This document shows positions 22,008 through 32,027 of a stretch of DNA of 64,000 bases, in pieces. The position numbers and the translations under genes were made by a program. Every line of letters starts with the position of its first letter. Position 1 is the stretch's first letter. The stretch is from Dugong dugon (taxonomy: Eukaryota > Chordata > Mammalia > Sirenia > Dugongidae): assembly GCA_030035585.1 (NCBI GenBank), contig CM057481.1, forward strand, positions 7,899,128-7,963,127, in the 5' to 3' direction. The notes beneath the pieces were generated by a model. That model was not told the DNA's origin and searched no databases. It was given only the letters and a program-made list of their open reading frames with translations.

Positions 22008-23099
22008 CTAGAATGGTATCTGGTTCATGTGAACCTGCGTCCTAGGTCTTAGGTCCTGCCTGAGGGCTTGAAGCTGTTTGTCCTCAGATCGAAGAATTCC
22101 CTTTAATAATTCTTGTAAGTTTGGTTTGACTTTTGCATATTCCTTTAGTTTCTGTTTATCTGGAAATGACCTAATTTCACCATCAAATCTGAAGGAGAGT
22201 TTTGCAGGATATATTATTGTTGGCTGACAATTTTTTTCTTTCAAGATTTTATATATGTCATCCCATTGCCTTCTTGCCTGCATGGTTTCTGCTGAATAAT
22301 CTGAGCTTAGTCTTATTGTTTCTCCTCTGTATGTGACTTCTTGTTTTTCACGAGCTGCTCTCAGGATTCTTTGTTTGTCTTTAGTTTTGGCGAGTGTGAA
22401 TATGATATGTCTGGGTGATTTTCTTTTGGGGTCTCTTCTATATGGGGTTCGTTGAGCTTCTTGGGTGGCCAGCTTTTCATTTTTCATGATATTGGGAAAG
22501 TTTTCTGTCAGCAGTTCGTCAATGATCCTCTCTGTGTTTTCTGTTTTCTCCCACTGTTCTGGGATGCCAATCACTCGTAAGTTTTTGCTTTTAATTGTGT
22601 CCCACATAACTCTCAGGGTCTCTTCATTTTTCTTTGTTCTTTTTTCTGAGTTTTCCTGAAACAGAGTTGTATCCAAGTGTTTGTCTTCAGTTCCACTGAT
22701 CCTGTCTTCCATGGTTTCAAATCTACTTCTGAGCCTTTCTATGACACCGTCCATTTCTGAAATCTTGTTGTTTATCTTTTGGATTTCTAATTGTTGTTTT
22801 TGTATAATTTCGAGTTGTGAATTTATTTTGGCATTTTGTTCCTGCATCATCTTCCTGAATTCTTCCAATTTTTTGTCTGTATTTTCCATAAATTTGTCTA
22901 TTTTTTCCTCATGTTTGTCAGCTTTTTACCTCAGTTCTTGGAAAATTCCAAGTATTAGTGATTTGAGTTCCGTATCAGGTACTTCTAGTGCATTTTCTTC
23001 CACAGGAGAGTTATCTGGTGTTTTAATTTGGACGCCTATTGGAACCATCTTGTCTTGTTTTTGTAAATGTTTTGATATTGTTTGCTGTTTTCGGGGCAT
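22008..23099 (-). pseudogene. L1 ORF1 (RNA-binding chaperone), one in-frame stop
   Basis: From the ATG at 23099 (MPRKQQTISKHLQKQDKMVP) to the stop at 22008 the frame spans 364 codons including the stop, a typical ORF1p length. The only interruption is an ochre codon at 22926-22928, codon 58; the plus-strand copy has a glutamine codon (CAA) there, so a single C-to-T change explains it. The region after it holds the coiled coil (KADKHEEKIDKFMENTDKKLEEF), then the RNA-recognition and C-terminal domains (RRDPKRKSPRHIIFTLAKTK; TMQARRQWDDIYKILKEKN). A downstream ATG at codon 71 opens 293 residues but would lack the N-terminus and the start of the coiled coil. Confidence 0.92.
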
Positions 23100-23839
23100 T
23101 CAGTAGATATTTCTCTCGTTTATTGATTGTAGTTTTTTTTTTTGTTTTGTTTTGTTTCGTTCTTGTGTTACAGCTGGGCAGATCTAGCTGAGGAGGAGCC
23201 ACTGGGACGGGTTGCTTGTGGCACTCACCGCAGCCACCAGGACAGTCGGTAGTCAGTGCTGGGCAGGTTCCAATAGGGCGTGCCTGCACCGCTTGGTGGT
23301 GTGATGTCTAGTGCATGGTGCAGGTAGGTAGGGTGCAGCGGGAAGATGGTTATGTGTGAAGCTAAGCTGGATATGGGAGAGAGGAGAGAGGAGGAGGAGC
23401 AAAAAGCGTACAAACATAAAAGAATGCTAGGGGAGCTTGTCGTTGGAATGTACAGATGAGAGACTATGGGATGGAGGAAACCAGAAGGGGGCAGAGAAAG
23501 AAAAGGAAAGAATGAACAGATAAAAATCAGAAAAGTTAAAGAACTGCAAAGTTCCCAGGGATCCCACTGATGCAGCTATGAGGTCTGGGGGAGTCGGTCT
23601 CAATTTTCACAGCTCAGCCTCGGCAGAAAGTACAGAGGCATACATCACCTGGTATTCAGGGATCAGAAAGAGAAGGAAGAGATAGAGAGATGAGAAATTA
23701 AGCAATGAAGAAAGACAAAAGGGAAAAAGAGGTAAAAGATGACAAAACTAATAAAAAAAGGAAGAAAAATAAAATTGAAAAAAAAAAAAAAAAAGGGCAA
23801 CACCAGCATTCAGTGCCTACAAATGGGACCCAGAGAGCC

Positions 23840-24450
23840 CCCACTCAGGGGCGTGAATTCCAAGAAGCCGGTAGTCTCGGGGTTAAGAGACCGTGGCCAC
23901 GGGAAGCAGAGGGGCCAACGAACAAAGGCCCCGGGATCCCACCCGCGTGGGAGTCCAGACCTGGAACCAGCCACATGCCCGAACGCAGACCTACAGCCCC
24001 GCAGGAGAGAGCAGAGACGGCACTCGGAACCAGGCACCCAGGCAAAAGGAGGGGGAGGCGGCAGAAAAAGGTTCGCTAGCTGCCAGTAAACGGCTCCCAG
24101 AAAGCCGCCAGCCCGAGCGCGCGGAATCCAAGCACCGGCGCCCCCCAGCTCAGGGACTCCGGCCACGGAAAGCAGAGGGGCGAACGAACAAAGGCCCCGG
24201 GATCCCACCTGCGTGGGAGCCCAGACCTAGAAACAGCCACACGCCCGAACGCAGCCCTACAGCCCCGCAGGAGAGAGCAGAGACGGCACTCGGAACCAGG
24301 CACCCAGGCAAAAGGAGGGGGAGGCGGCAGAAAAAGGCTCGCTAGCCGCCAGCAAACGGCTCCCAGAAAGCCGCCAGCCCAGGCGCGCGGAATCCAAGCA
24401 CCGGCGCCCCCCAGGCCAGGGACCCTGGCCACGGAAAGCAGGGGATCCCC
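23840..24450 (-). promoter_or_regulatory. L1 5' UTR tandem CpG-rich units (about 2.3 copies of 266 bp)
   Basis: The AGCAGAGGGG box recurs at 23905 and 24171, and a variant near 24437, giving a 266-base period. The units are nearly identical, for example the shared stretch from GAACAAAGGCCCCGGGATCC through GGAGGGGGAGGCGGCAGAAA. They are homologous to the 284-305-base units of the plus-strand L1. CpG is dense (for example CGAGCGCGCGGAATCC near 24114), forming a small CpG-island-like region over about 23880-24500. Promoter function is inferred from rodent L1 monomers. Confidence 0.8.
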
Positions 24451-24788
24451 AGCTGAGGCGGAGAGGGGTGGGTGGTGGGAGAGCGCGCACCGCAGTTTAC
24501 CGGTCGTTCTGTCTCCGACCAGATGCTCTGCAAGGCTGCTCTCCCGTTCGCTGGTCTCCGATAGGAATCCAAGATGGTGGATCTGTGCTGCGTTAGCTGG
24601 TAAGGAATCTCTGCCTGAGTCTCTCCTCGCTCTCCATTCTCTTTTAGTATTCTCACTCCGTTTGGTGTTTGGCTGAGTTCTTTATCTCTTCATTTGGTGT
24701 TCTAGGGTTTCAGGATTGTTGATTCTCTGTTAGGCTTAGTTTTTCGGATCTTTGCTGTGGAGGGACGGTGTGGTGTTCCTGCCTAGAG

Positions 24789-24798
24789 CGCCATCTTG
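24789..24798 (-). promoter_or_regulatory. YY1-like box at the L1 5' end
   Basis: CAAGATGGCG on the minus strand, about 12 bases from the element's 5' limit. It is the same box and position as in the plus-strand L1. Confidence 0.65.
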
Positions 24799-24809
24799 CC
24801 CCTCCCTTC

Positions 24810-24824
24810 GCTCCATAAGGTTTT
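24810..24824. repeat. Target-site duplication, right (minus-strand L1)
   Basis: GCTCCATAAGGTTTT, exact partner of 16193-16207. Confidence 0.92.
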
Positions 24825-24957
24825 AATGGTTCATTTTTAAGAAGGAGATCACCAGGACTTTCTTCCAAGGTGCCTCTGGGTAGACTCGAACTGTTAATCT
24901 TTTGGTTAGCAGCAGAGCTCGTTAACCGTTTGCACCACTCAGAGACTCCATATTTGG
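24825..24957 (-). mobile_element. AfroSINE, right part split by the L1 insertion
   Basis: It continues the SINE interrupted at 16207. It contains the reversed tRNA-related head (CTCGTTAACCGTTTGCACCACT near 24918). The two halves together make one SINE of about 210 bases. Confidence 0.8.
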
Positions 24958-24975
24958 CATATAGTTGTGCTTGAT

Positions 24976-25314
24976 AGCTGGACAATGAAAAAAGCAAATC
25001 GAAGAGTTGATGTATTTGAATTGTGGTGTTGGCAAAGAATATTGAATATACTGTGGACTGCCAGAAGAAAGAACAAAACCATCTTGGAGGAGGTACACCC
25101 AGAATGCTCCTTAGAAGTAAGGATGGTGAGACTTCATCTTGCTTACTTTAAACGCACCATCAGGAAAAATCAATTGCTAAAAACGGATATCATGTTTGGT
25201 AAAGTAGAGGTCAGTGAAAAAGAGGGAAACCCTCTGTGATATGAACTGACACAATTGCAACAATGACTCAAACATACCAACAATCGTGAAAATGGTGCCA
25301 AGACTGGGCAATTG
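24976..25314 (+). mobile_element. RTE/BovB-like LINE fragment
   Basis: It holds the C-terminal RTE region (FELWCWQRILNI, then ECSLEVRMVRLHLAYF), open at 24967-25239 on plus. It breaks off at AGACTGGGCA; the family's next bases GCAGTGTTTCC appear at 25839 after an inserted LTR-like repeat. Confidence 0.75.
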
Positions 25315-25838
25315 TGATTATTAAGGTTGTGCGTCAACTTGGCTGGGCCATGATTCTCAGTGGTTTGGTAGTTACGATATAGTTTGGCAGTCGTATAATG
25401 ATGTGATCACCTCCATGATGGGATTGGCTGTGAGTAGCCAATCAGCAGAAAGGGAGTTTCCTTGGGGATGTGACTTGCATCCAATACAGGTGGACTTTCT
25501 GGCAAGGCTTGTGGACTTTTCCTGGCTCTGGATCCTGCAGCTAGCTCCTATTCATCTGCCCTCTGGTTCTTGGGACTTGAGCTAGCAGCTTACCTGCCAT
25601 CTTGGGATTTGTAGGTCTTCTTAGCCTGTGAGCTGGAGCCCTGCTATCTGATCTGCCAATCTTCAGTTCGCCAGCCCCTGCAACTATATGAATCAGGAGA
25701 AGTGTCTAGTCTGACCCATGGACTTGGGATGTTCCAGCCTCTACAACCATGTGCGTCAATTCCTTGATGTAAATCTCTCTTTATATATATTTACATGCTT
25801 TACTGGTTTTGCTTCTCTAGAGAACCCAGTGTAAGACA
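25315..25838 (+). mobile_element. Solo-LTR-like repeat, copy 1
   Basis: It starts TGATTATTAAGGTTGTGCG and ends GTGTAAGACA, giving TG...CA ends. It is homologous over its length to 43311-43901. It interrupts an RTE fragment. No internal retroviral coding sequence is present. The family resembles ERVL/MaLR-like LTRs in layout, but I cannot name it. Confidence 0.6.
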
Positions 25839-25849
25839 GCAGTGTTTCC

Positions 25850-26730
25850 CAAAAAAATCCCAAAAATTAATATATAAATACAATGCAATTAAAACTGAAG
25901 TGAGAGACTCTTAAGAATTAAACTTACTTACCTTACAGTTTACTTTAAAAAAAAAAAGTCCACAAAGAACTAAGAAAAATATGAACAAGAACAGTGAGGT
26001 ATGACTTATCTTACCAGATATTAAAACATATTTCAATGCTACCGTAACCAAAATAATATCATAATGGGACTGGAATATACACTGGGACATCAGTGTAACA
26101 AGTAGAGAATCCAGACCCAGATCCCTTTAAATATGAAGGTTAAACATATGTCACAAGTTTTATTTCAGTTCATCTAGGAAAAGATGGATGGTTTAAATGG
26201 TACATACAAATTGGCTACCCATATGAAAGAAAGTATGGGTAGATCTCTCTCTTGCAACTTTAACAAAAATAATATAACATAATAATATAAAAATAAAACA
26301 ATGAAAAATAATAAATCCATGTGAGTACATGTATAACCTAGGCAGTGTGAAAGGCCTATATAATGAAGGCAGACAACCCAGAGATATAAAAGATAGACCC
26401 AAACTGTAGTTAAACATTTGTATGGATGAAAGATACCATTAACAAAGTCAACAAGTAAAATATAGATTTGAGGGTATATTTACAATAGAAATGAGAGATA
26501 GAGGGTCGCTGTCAATAATACATAAAGATCTTTTTTAAATTAACAAAGAAAAGATAAACATGCCAACAGAAATATGGACAAAGAATATTTAAAGACAGTT
26601 CATGAGGAGCAACCCAAGTGGCAACAAACATATAATAAGATATTCAACCCCATTAAGAGTAAGAGAAAAGCAAATTAAATTATCAGTGAAATATTACTTT
26701 CCATCTACTAGAAAGGCAAAAATTAAAAAG
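25850..26730 (+). mobile_element. Old L1 (L1M-type) ORF2 remnant
   Basis: Diverged L1 ORF2-like sequence: ATTAAAACTGAAG, GGACTGGAATATAC, then AACAAAGAAAAGATAAACATG. It continues after the inserted SINE and RTE at 28167. All frames are closed. Confidence 0.6.
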
Positions 26731-26836
26731 TCCATGAGCTGCTCCTTGGAAACCCTATGGGGCCATTCTACTCTGTCCTATAGGGTTGCTATGAATCGGA
26801 ATCAACTCAACGGCAACGGGTTTGGTTTTTAGTTTT
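26731..26836 (+). mobile_element. AfroSINE, 5'-truncated
   Basis: The SINE body and tail are present: GCTGCTCCTTGGAAACCCTA, GTCCTATAGGGTTGC, CAACGGCAACGGGTTTGG. The tRNA-like head is missing. Confidence 0.85.
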
Positions 26837-26847
26837 AACATCCATTG
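26837..26847. repeat. Target-site duplication, left (RTE)
   Basis: AACATCCATTG, repeated at 28156-28166. Confidence 0.8.
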
Positions 26848-28155
26848 TATATTATTAATATAGTAATCATTATATAATCATCATCATTATATTAATGATA
26901 CTATATCAGATGTAAGTAAAATTTTGCTGAAGATAATTAAAAAATGGTTGCAGCAGTACATCAACAAGGAATTGCCAGAAATTCAAGCTGGATCAGAAGA
27001 AGACGTGGAACACGGGATATCACTGCTGATGTCAGATGGATCTTGGCTGAAAGCAGAGAGTATCAGAAAGATGTTTACCTGTGTTTTACTGACTATGCAA
27101 AGGCATTTGACTGTGTGGATCATAACAAACTATGGATGACACTGCAATGAATGGGAGTTCCAGAACACTTAATTGTGCTCATGCGGAACCTATACATAGA
27201 CCGAGAGGTAGAACAAGAGGATATTGCGTGAGGTGAAATGAGAGAAGGTGTGCGTCAAGGTTGTATCCTTTCACCATGCTTATTCAAACTGTATGCTGAA
27301 CAAGTAATTCGAGAAGCTGGACTATATGAAGAAGAACACGACATCAGGATAGGAGGAAGACTCATTAACAACCTGCGACACACAGATGCCACAACCTTGC
27401 TTGCTGAAAGTGAAGAGGACTTGAAACCCTTACTGATGAAGATCAAACACTACACTCTTCAGTATGGCCTACACCTCAACATAAAGAAAACAAAAATCCT
27501 CACAACTGGACCAATGAGCAACATCATGATAAATGGAGCAAAAATTGAAGTTGTCAAGGATTTCATTTTACATGGATCCACAATCAATGCCCATGGAAGC
27601 AGCAATCAAGAAATCAAATGATGCATTGCATTGGGCAAATCTTCTGCAAAAGATCTCTTTAAAGTCTTAAAAACAAAGACGTCACTTTGAAGACTACGGT
27701 TCACCTGACCCAAGCCATAGTATTTTCAGTCACCTCATACGCATGCAAAAGCTGAACAATGAATCAGGAAGACCAAAGAAGAACTGGTGCATCTGAATTA
27801 TGGTGTTGGCAAAGAATATTGACTATATCATGGATTGCCAGAAGAACGAACAAGTCTGTCTTGGAAGAAATACAGCCAGAGTACTCGTTGGAAGTGAGGA
27901 TGGTGAGACTTCGTCTCACGTAGTTTGGACATGTTATCAGGAGGGACCAGTCCCTAGAGAAGGACATCATGCTTGATAAAGCAGAGGGTCAGCGAAAAAG
28001 AGGAAGACCCTCAATGAGATGGACTGACACAGTGGCTGCAACAATGGGCTCAAACATAGCAACGATTGAGAGGATGGCACAAGACTGGGCAGTGTTTTGC
28101 TCTGTTGAACATAGGCTCACTAGGAGTTGGAACCCACTCGATGGCACCTACCAAC
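26848..28155 (+). mobile_element. RTE/BovB-like LINE, 5'-truncated, with 11-bp duplication
   Basis: It starts upstream of the reverse transcriptase and runs to the AAC-rich 3' end. Visible pieces: CFTDYAKAFDCVDHNKLW near 27085-27135; REGVRQGCILSPCLFKLYAE at 27241-27300; and the catalytic box, which reads RHTDATTLLAESEEDLK where other copies have YADD. The catalytic aspartates are therefore altered, besides stops near 27150 and 27620 and frameshifts. The element is flanked by AACATCCATTG and lies next to an AfroSINE within an old L1. Confidence 0.88.
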
Positions 28156-28166
28156 AACATCCATTG
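28156..28166. repeat. Target-site duplication, right (RTE)
   Basis: AACATCCATTG, partner of 26837-26847. Confidence 0.8.
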
Positions 28167-28850
28167 CTTGTGGGAAGAGGAGCAAATGGATATATTCCTA
28201 TAGTGTTGATGGAAGCATGAATGGTACAGCCTTTTTGGGAACAATCTGGCAACATTTATTAAAACTGAAAGTATTTAAGCCTTTGCCCTAGCAATCGTAT
28301 ACCTCAGAATCTCCTCTACTAGAAGCACTAATACACAAAAGGTATTTACAAGAATGTTTATAACAGTACTCACTGTTTGTGGCAGCAAAATACTAGGAAG
28401 TAGCATCCTTCAATGATGAAAAGTTAAATAAACTGTGGTAAAGCCACACAAAGGACTATTTTCTCTCTATTAGAAAGAATAAATTAGAGCTAAACCCTAA
28501 ACCAAAAATCAGAGCCCTGGTGGTGCAGTCATTAAGAGCTCGGCTGTTAACCAAAAAGGTCAGCAGCTGGAATCCACCAGCTGCTCCTTGGAAATGCTAT
28601 GGGTCATTTCTACCCTGTCCTGTAGGGTCACTATGAGTCGGAATCAACTCAACAGCAATAGTTTGCTTTGGTTTTTGGTAAACCAAGAATGTAGAGGAAT
28701 GTCCATAAGTACCAATACTTTTTTTTAAAGATACAGAAAAGGAAGTATAATCTGATCTGTATCATATGATGACCCCAGAAATCATATGTCTATATATGTA
28801 TATTACTAATGAGAAAAACAGGATATATACCAGGTTTTTTACATGGGTTT
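28167..28850 (+). mobile_element. Old L1 (L1M-type) ORF2 end and 3' UTR
   Basis: It continues the L1 at 25850-26730. Recognisable pieces are AATGGTACAGCCTTTTTGGG near 28219, a CCTAGCAATCGTATACC box near 28286 and an L1-like 3' UTR. An AfroSINE lies at 28509-28678. Confidence 0.6.
28509..28678 (+). mobile_element. AfroSINE, complete
   Basis: A complete SINE: tRNA-like head GAGCCCTGGTGGTGCAGTC with a degenerate internal promoter box, body GCTGCTCCTTGGAAATGC, and tail ending in GGTTTTTGG. It is flanked by TAAACCAAAAA at 28498-28508 and TAAACCAAGAA at 28679-28689, a target duplication with one difference. Confidence 0.9.
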
Positions 28851-28859
28851 TTTGGGTAG

Positions 28860-29010
28860 GAGAGGTAGGTGATGTGGGACAAGAAGGTAGAAGGGAGGAG
28901 AAAGAGAGGAGGAAGCCAAGCCAAAAAGGAGAAGAGAGGAAAAGAGACAGGAGAAGGGGAGAGAGAGGGAGAAAGAGAGACAAAGAGGAAAAGACACAGA
29001 GAGAAAGAAA
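28860..29010. repeat. Purine-rich (GA) low-complexity tract
   Basis: A strand-asymmetric run of G and A, such as GAGGAGAAAGAGAGGAGGAA. It opens a spurious 90-codon lysine/arginine-rich frame. Confidence 0.8.
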
Positions 29011-29585
29011 TAATTCTCTAGTTCCTACTATAAAATAATTTTTAAAGCTATTTTAAAACAGTATTTGATTCTTTTCTGCTCAAATGAATTTTTCAAATGT
29101 TCCATGGAAGAAAATGATGCAAATTATTTAAGAAGTATTTTACAACCTTTCAGAAGCTTATAATTCACACTCCAAGAGAGAGGAAACAGAGAGTAAATTA
29201 TTAGTTTCCAGAAACTTCCTTATGATTGAAATGGTACCATCTTTAGAAAGACTGACAAAAGTCACAGAGCAATGCACATAGATCATAAATAACTTGAATC
29301 CATTCTCTTTTACTTTCAGTATATCCTTATTAGATTTCTATATCATAGGAAGAATTGTAAAAACAGTAAATAATTGATTGGAGAAGCAATGAGTGAGTAC
29401 AAGCCAGCTATTTTATCAACAGACCTCAAAACCAAGAATTATAAATAGCCAAGAAATATATATAATGCTTAGGATTTTCCAACATTGAAAGAATCATGAA
29501 ACAGAGAAAGTTCAATTTTATCCTTAAATACAACACAAAATGTCCACAATTATAGAGGAAACTATTCATTCTCATACACTGAATT
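29011..29585. other. No gene recognised; unassigned sequence
   Basis: AT-rich sequence with no recognisable repeat, exon or RNA gene. Confidence 0.45.
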
Positions 29586-30057
29586 CATTTTCTGTGGCTG
29601 CTGTAACAAATGACCACAAATCTGATGACTTAAAACAACAGAAATTTATTCTCTCCCAGCTCTGGCAGTAAAAATCAGTATTTCTGCATCAAAACGAAGG
29701 TGTCAGCAGGGCTGCACTCCCTGTGGAGGTTCTATGGGAGAATCCATTCCTTGTCTCTTCTTGCTTCCAGTTGTTGCCAGCATTCCTTGGCTTGTGGCTG
29801 CACCACTCTAATCTCTAGGCCATAGGTTCACATTACCTTCTCCTCTTCTATCCGTGTATAATCTCCCTCTGTCTTTCTCTTATAAGAACACTTGTGATTA
29901 CATTTATGGACCACGTGCATAATCCAGGATAATGTTCCTATCTCAAGATCCTTAACTTTATCATACCTGCAAAGACCATTTTTCCAAATAAGATAACACA
30001 CATAGATTCAAGAGATGAGGATCTTTATGGGTCATTAATTCAGCCTACTATAAACAC
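29586..30057 (-). mobile_element. MaLR-type LTR remnant
   Basis: The reverse orientation of a mammalian MaLR LTR: GCTGCTGTAACAAATGACCAC and AACAACAGAAATTTATTCTC near its 3' end, and GCAAAGACCATTTTTCCAAATA near its 5' end. Only the LTR is present, without coding sequence. Subfamily not assigned. Confidence 0.65.
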
Positions 30058-30059
30058 TG

Positions 30060-30560
30060 TGGTAGAATAAATTAGTACGATCTTTATGGTGATTGATTAG
30101 GTAAACTGCATTTAAATACTTAAAAAAGATGTACCTTTTATATAGCAATATCACTGCTGGGAACTTATTCTAATAAAGTAATCCATTCAGTGAAGAGTTA
30201 CAATCATGCAAATATGGATGTTCAACTAAGAATTATTTAGAACAATGAAAAATAGGAAAACAGCCTAAATACCTAACAATAGGAGATTAGATTTATAAAG
30301 TCTGCATTCATATAATGAAAAATTAAGCAACCATAAAATAATAATGTCATGGAAAGACATGTATATTTTAAGTAAAGAAAATCAGATTACCAAACAGTGT
30401 GATCCCATTGACTATTTATTTATGTCTTTATATGTATTTACATACGTAGAGAAGAATGGAAGTATGTACATCAAAATATCAACAGTGATTATCTAAAGGT
30501 GATAAGATTAAAGTCTATTTTTCTAAATGAACATGTATTGCCACAATAATTCTTTTATGC
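30060..30560 (+). mobile_element. Old L1 3' end
   Basis: It resembles the last part of old L1 elements: ATCACTGCTGGGAACTTATTC near 30149, an ATTAAGCAACCATAAAATAA box near 30322, and an ATGAACATGTATT ending near 30526. No coding potential. Confidence 0.55.
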
Positions 30561-30564
30561 TTAA

Positions 30565-31943
30565 GAAAAAAGACCTCTGCTTCTAGAAATGACAGACCAA
30601 GAGCCTATAAACAACTTCCTTGCAAGGGAAAAACAAAACAAAACAAAACTATACAACCAGGATACAATACAGAAAGCAACAACTTTGAATGCAATGAAGA
30701 ATGAACAGAAGGAGGCAGACTCTGGTGGGAGTACACTTGCAAAGGAGGGGAGTGTATGCAGCTGTTCACAGCTTTGAGCTGAGTGTAGCTGGCATGGCTC
30801 ATGCAAGGTGGTAGGGGTGCGATTGGAAAAACCAGTTTCTGACATCAATAACCAGAAACATAAAGCTGGGAAACCATGACTGTAGGACGGAATGGGGAGA
30901 TTCCAGGAGGGAAAGAGAGAGGGAATTCCCAAATTCTATCAACCCACATTTCTGACTGATCCCTTAACCACATACGTGTGCCATAGACTCAAAGCAGCTC
31001 AGCTAATAACAAAACAGAGATCTGAGCTGCCATTCCAAGAAACAGAATTTGTAGCTCAAATTTAATCTAGCTAAGATAATCACCTGCTAAAATAAAAGAA
31101 ATAACATTCATTTGGGTAAAATAACAGAATGTAGAATCTCCACAACATCCATAACGTCCAGGATACAAGTCAACATATGAAGACCCAAGACAATGGAACA
31201 TATTCTCAAGAGAACATGTTCTCCTGAGCAAGAAAATCAATCAACTCTGACCTAAAATGAACCAAATTTTGGAACTAGCAGACAGGGATTTTAAAGTTTA
31301 AATTTATAACTACTGTAAATGCAGTAAAATAAAATATGTTAAAAAAAAAAACGGAAAGATGGGGAATCTCAACAGAGAAATAGAAAAATTTAAAGATCCA
31401 AGTAGAAATCTGAGAACTGAAAAATACAAAAGGGAAATAAACTATTTACGCAATGAACTTAATAGTCAAATAGAGATGACAGAGGAAAGAGTATGTAAAC
31501 TTGAAAAAAGATCAATAGAAATTATCCAGTGTAAAGGATAGAGAAAAAAAGATTAGGAAAAAAAAAAAAAAGAACAGTCTCAGGGACCTGTTAGATATCA
31601 AACAGACCAACATATGTGTAATCATAATCACAGGGTGAGAAGAGGCAGAGAATGAAGCAGTAAAAATATCTGAAGAAATAATGGCTTAAAATTTCCCAAT
31701 TTTTATGTCAGGCAGAAATTTACAGATTCAATATGTTAAATGAGTATAAAGTGTGAAGAAAACAAATAAGCTCACAAAACGGCACACTGTAGTCAAACTG
31801 TAGAAAATTAAAGTGCAAATCTTATACAAAGGGAGAGAACAAAGCATATTATATACAGGGGAGCAATGAGTTATACGATTAGTAGCTGACTTCTCAACAG
31901 AAACCACGTAGGCCATATTCTACATCCAGCAAAGACATCATTC
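30565..31943 (+). mobile_element. HAL1/L1-type element, ORF1-containing part
   Basis: A diverged L1-like element with an ORF1-like coiled-coil region: 31359-31541 reads MGNLNREIEKFKDPSRNLRT then ERVCKLEKRSIE. HAL1 elements carry ORF1 without ORF2. The element is interrupted by a later L1 at 31963-33042 and resumes after it. An A-run lies at 31558-31571. Confidence 0.6.
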
Positions 31944-31962
31944 AAAAATGAAGGTGAAATAA
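31944..31962. repeat. Target-site duplication, left (old L1 in HAL1)
   Basis: AAAAATGAAGGTGAAATAA, exactly repeated at 33043-33061. Confidence 0.88.
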
Positions 31963-32027
31963 ACCCACACATCTCTGGCCAACTGATTTTCAACAAGGGT
32001 GCTAAGTCAATCCAGTGGGGAAAGAAT

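Larger units (their letters stand above)
16208..24809 (-). mobile_element. Full-length young L1 (minus strand) with intact ORF2
   Basis: A complete LINE-1 of about 8.6 kb, bounded by a perfect 15-base duplication. In element order: 5' UTR (24809-23100) with a CAAGATGGCG box and about 2.3 tandem CpG-rich units; ORF1 (23099-22008) with one in-frame stop; a 386-base spacer; uninterrupted ORF2 (21621-17797); a 3' UTR with a G-rich tract and three related modules; and a composite A-rich tail. It is inserted in an AfroSINE, and points toward the plus-strand L1 540 bases away. The undamaged ORF2, exact duplication and retained CpG sites all argue it is younger than the plus-strand copy. Confidence 0.96.

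Noticed and set aside
25315-25838. Endogenous retrovirus with coding capacity
   Set aside because: Only LTR-like sequence is present; no gag, pol or env similarity on either strand.
28509-28678. tRNA gene, because of the tRNA-like head
   Set aside because: The head is the tRNA-derived part of an AfroSINE; it lacks an intact cloverleaf and sits in a SINE with target duplications.
28766-29038. 90-codon arginine/lysine-rich frame
   Set aside because: Produced by the GA low-complexity tract.
31359-31541. Small coiled-coil protein gene
   Set aside because: Remnant of HAL1/L1 ORF1, surrounded by closed L1-like sequence.
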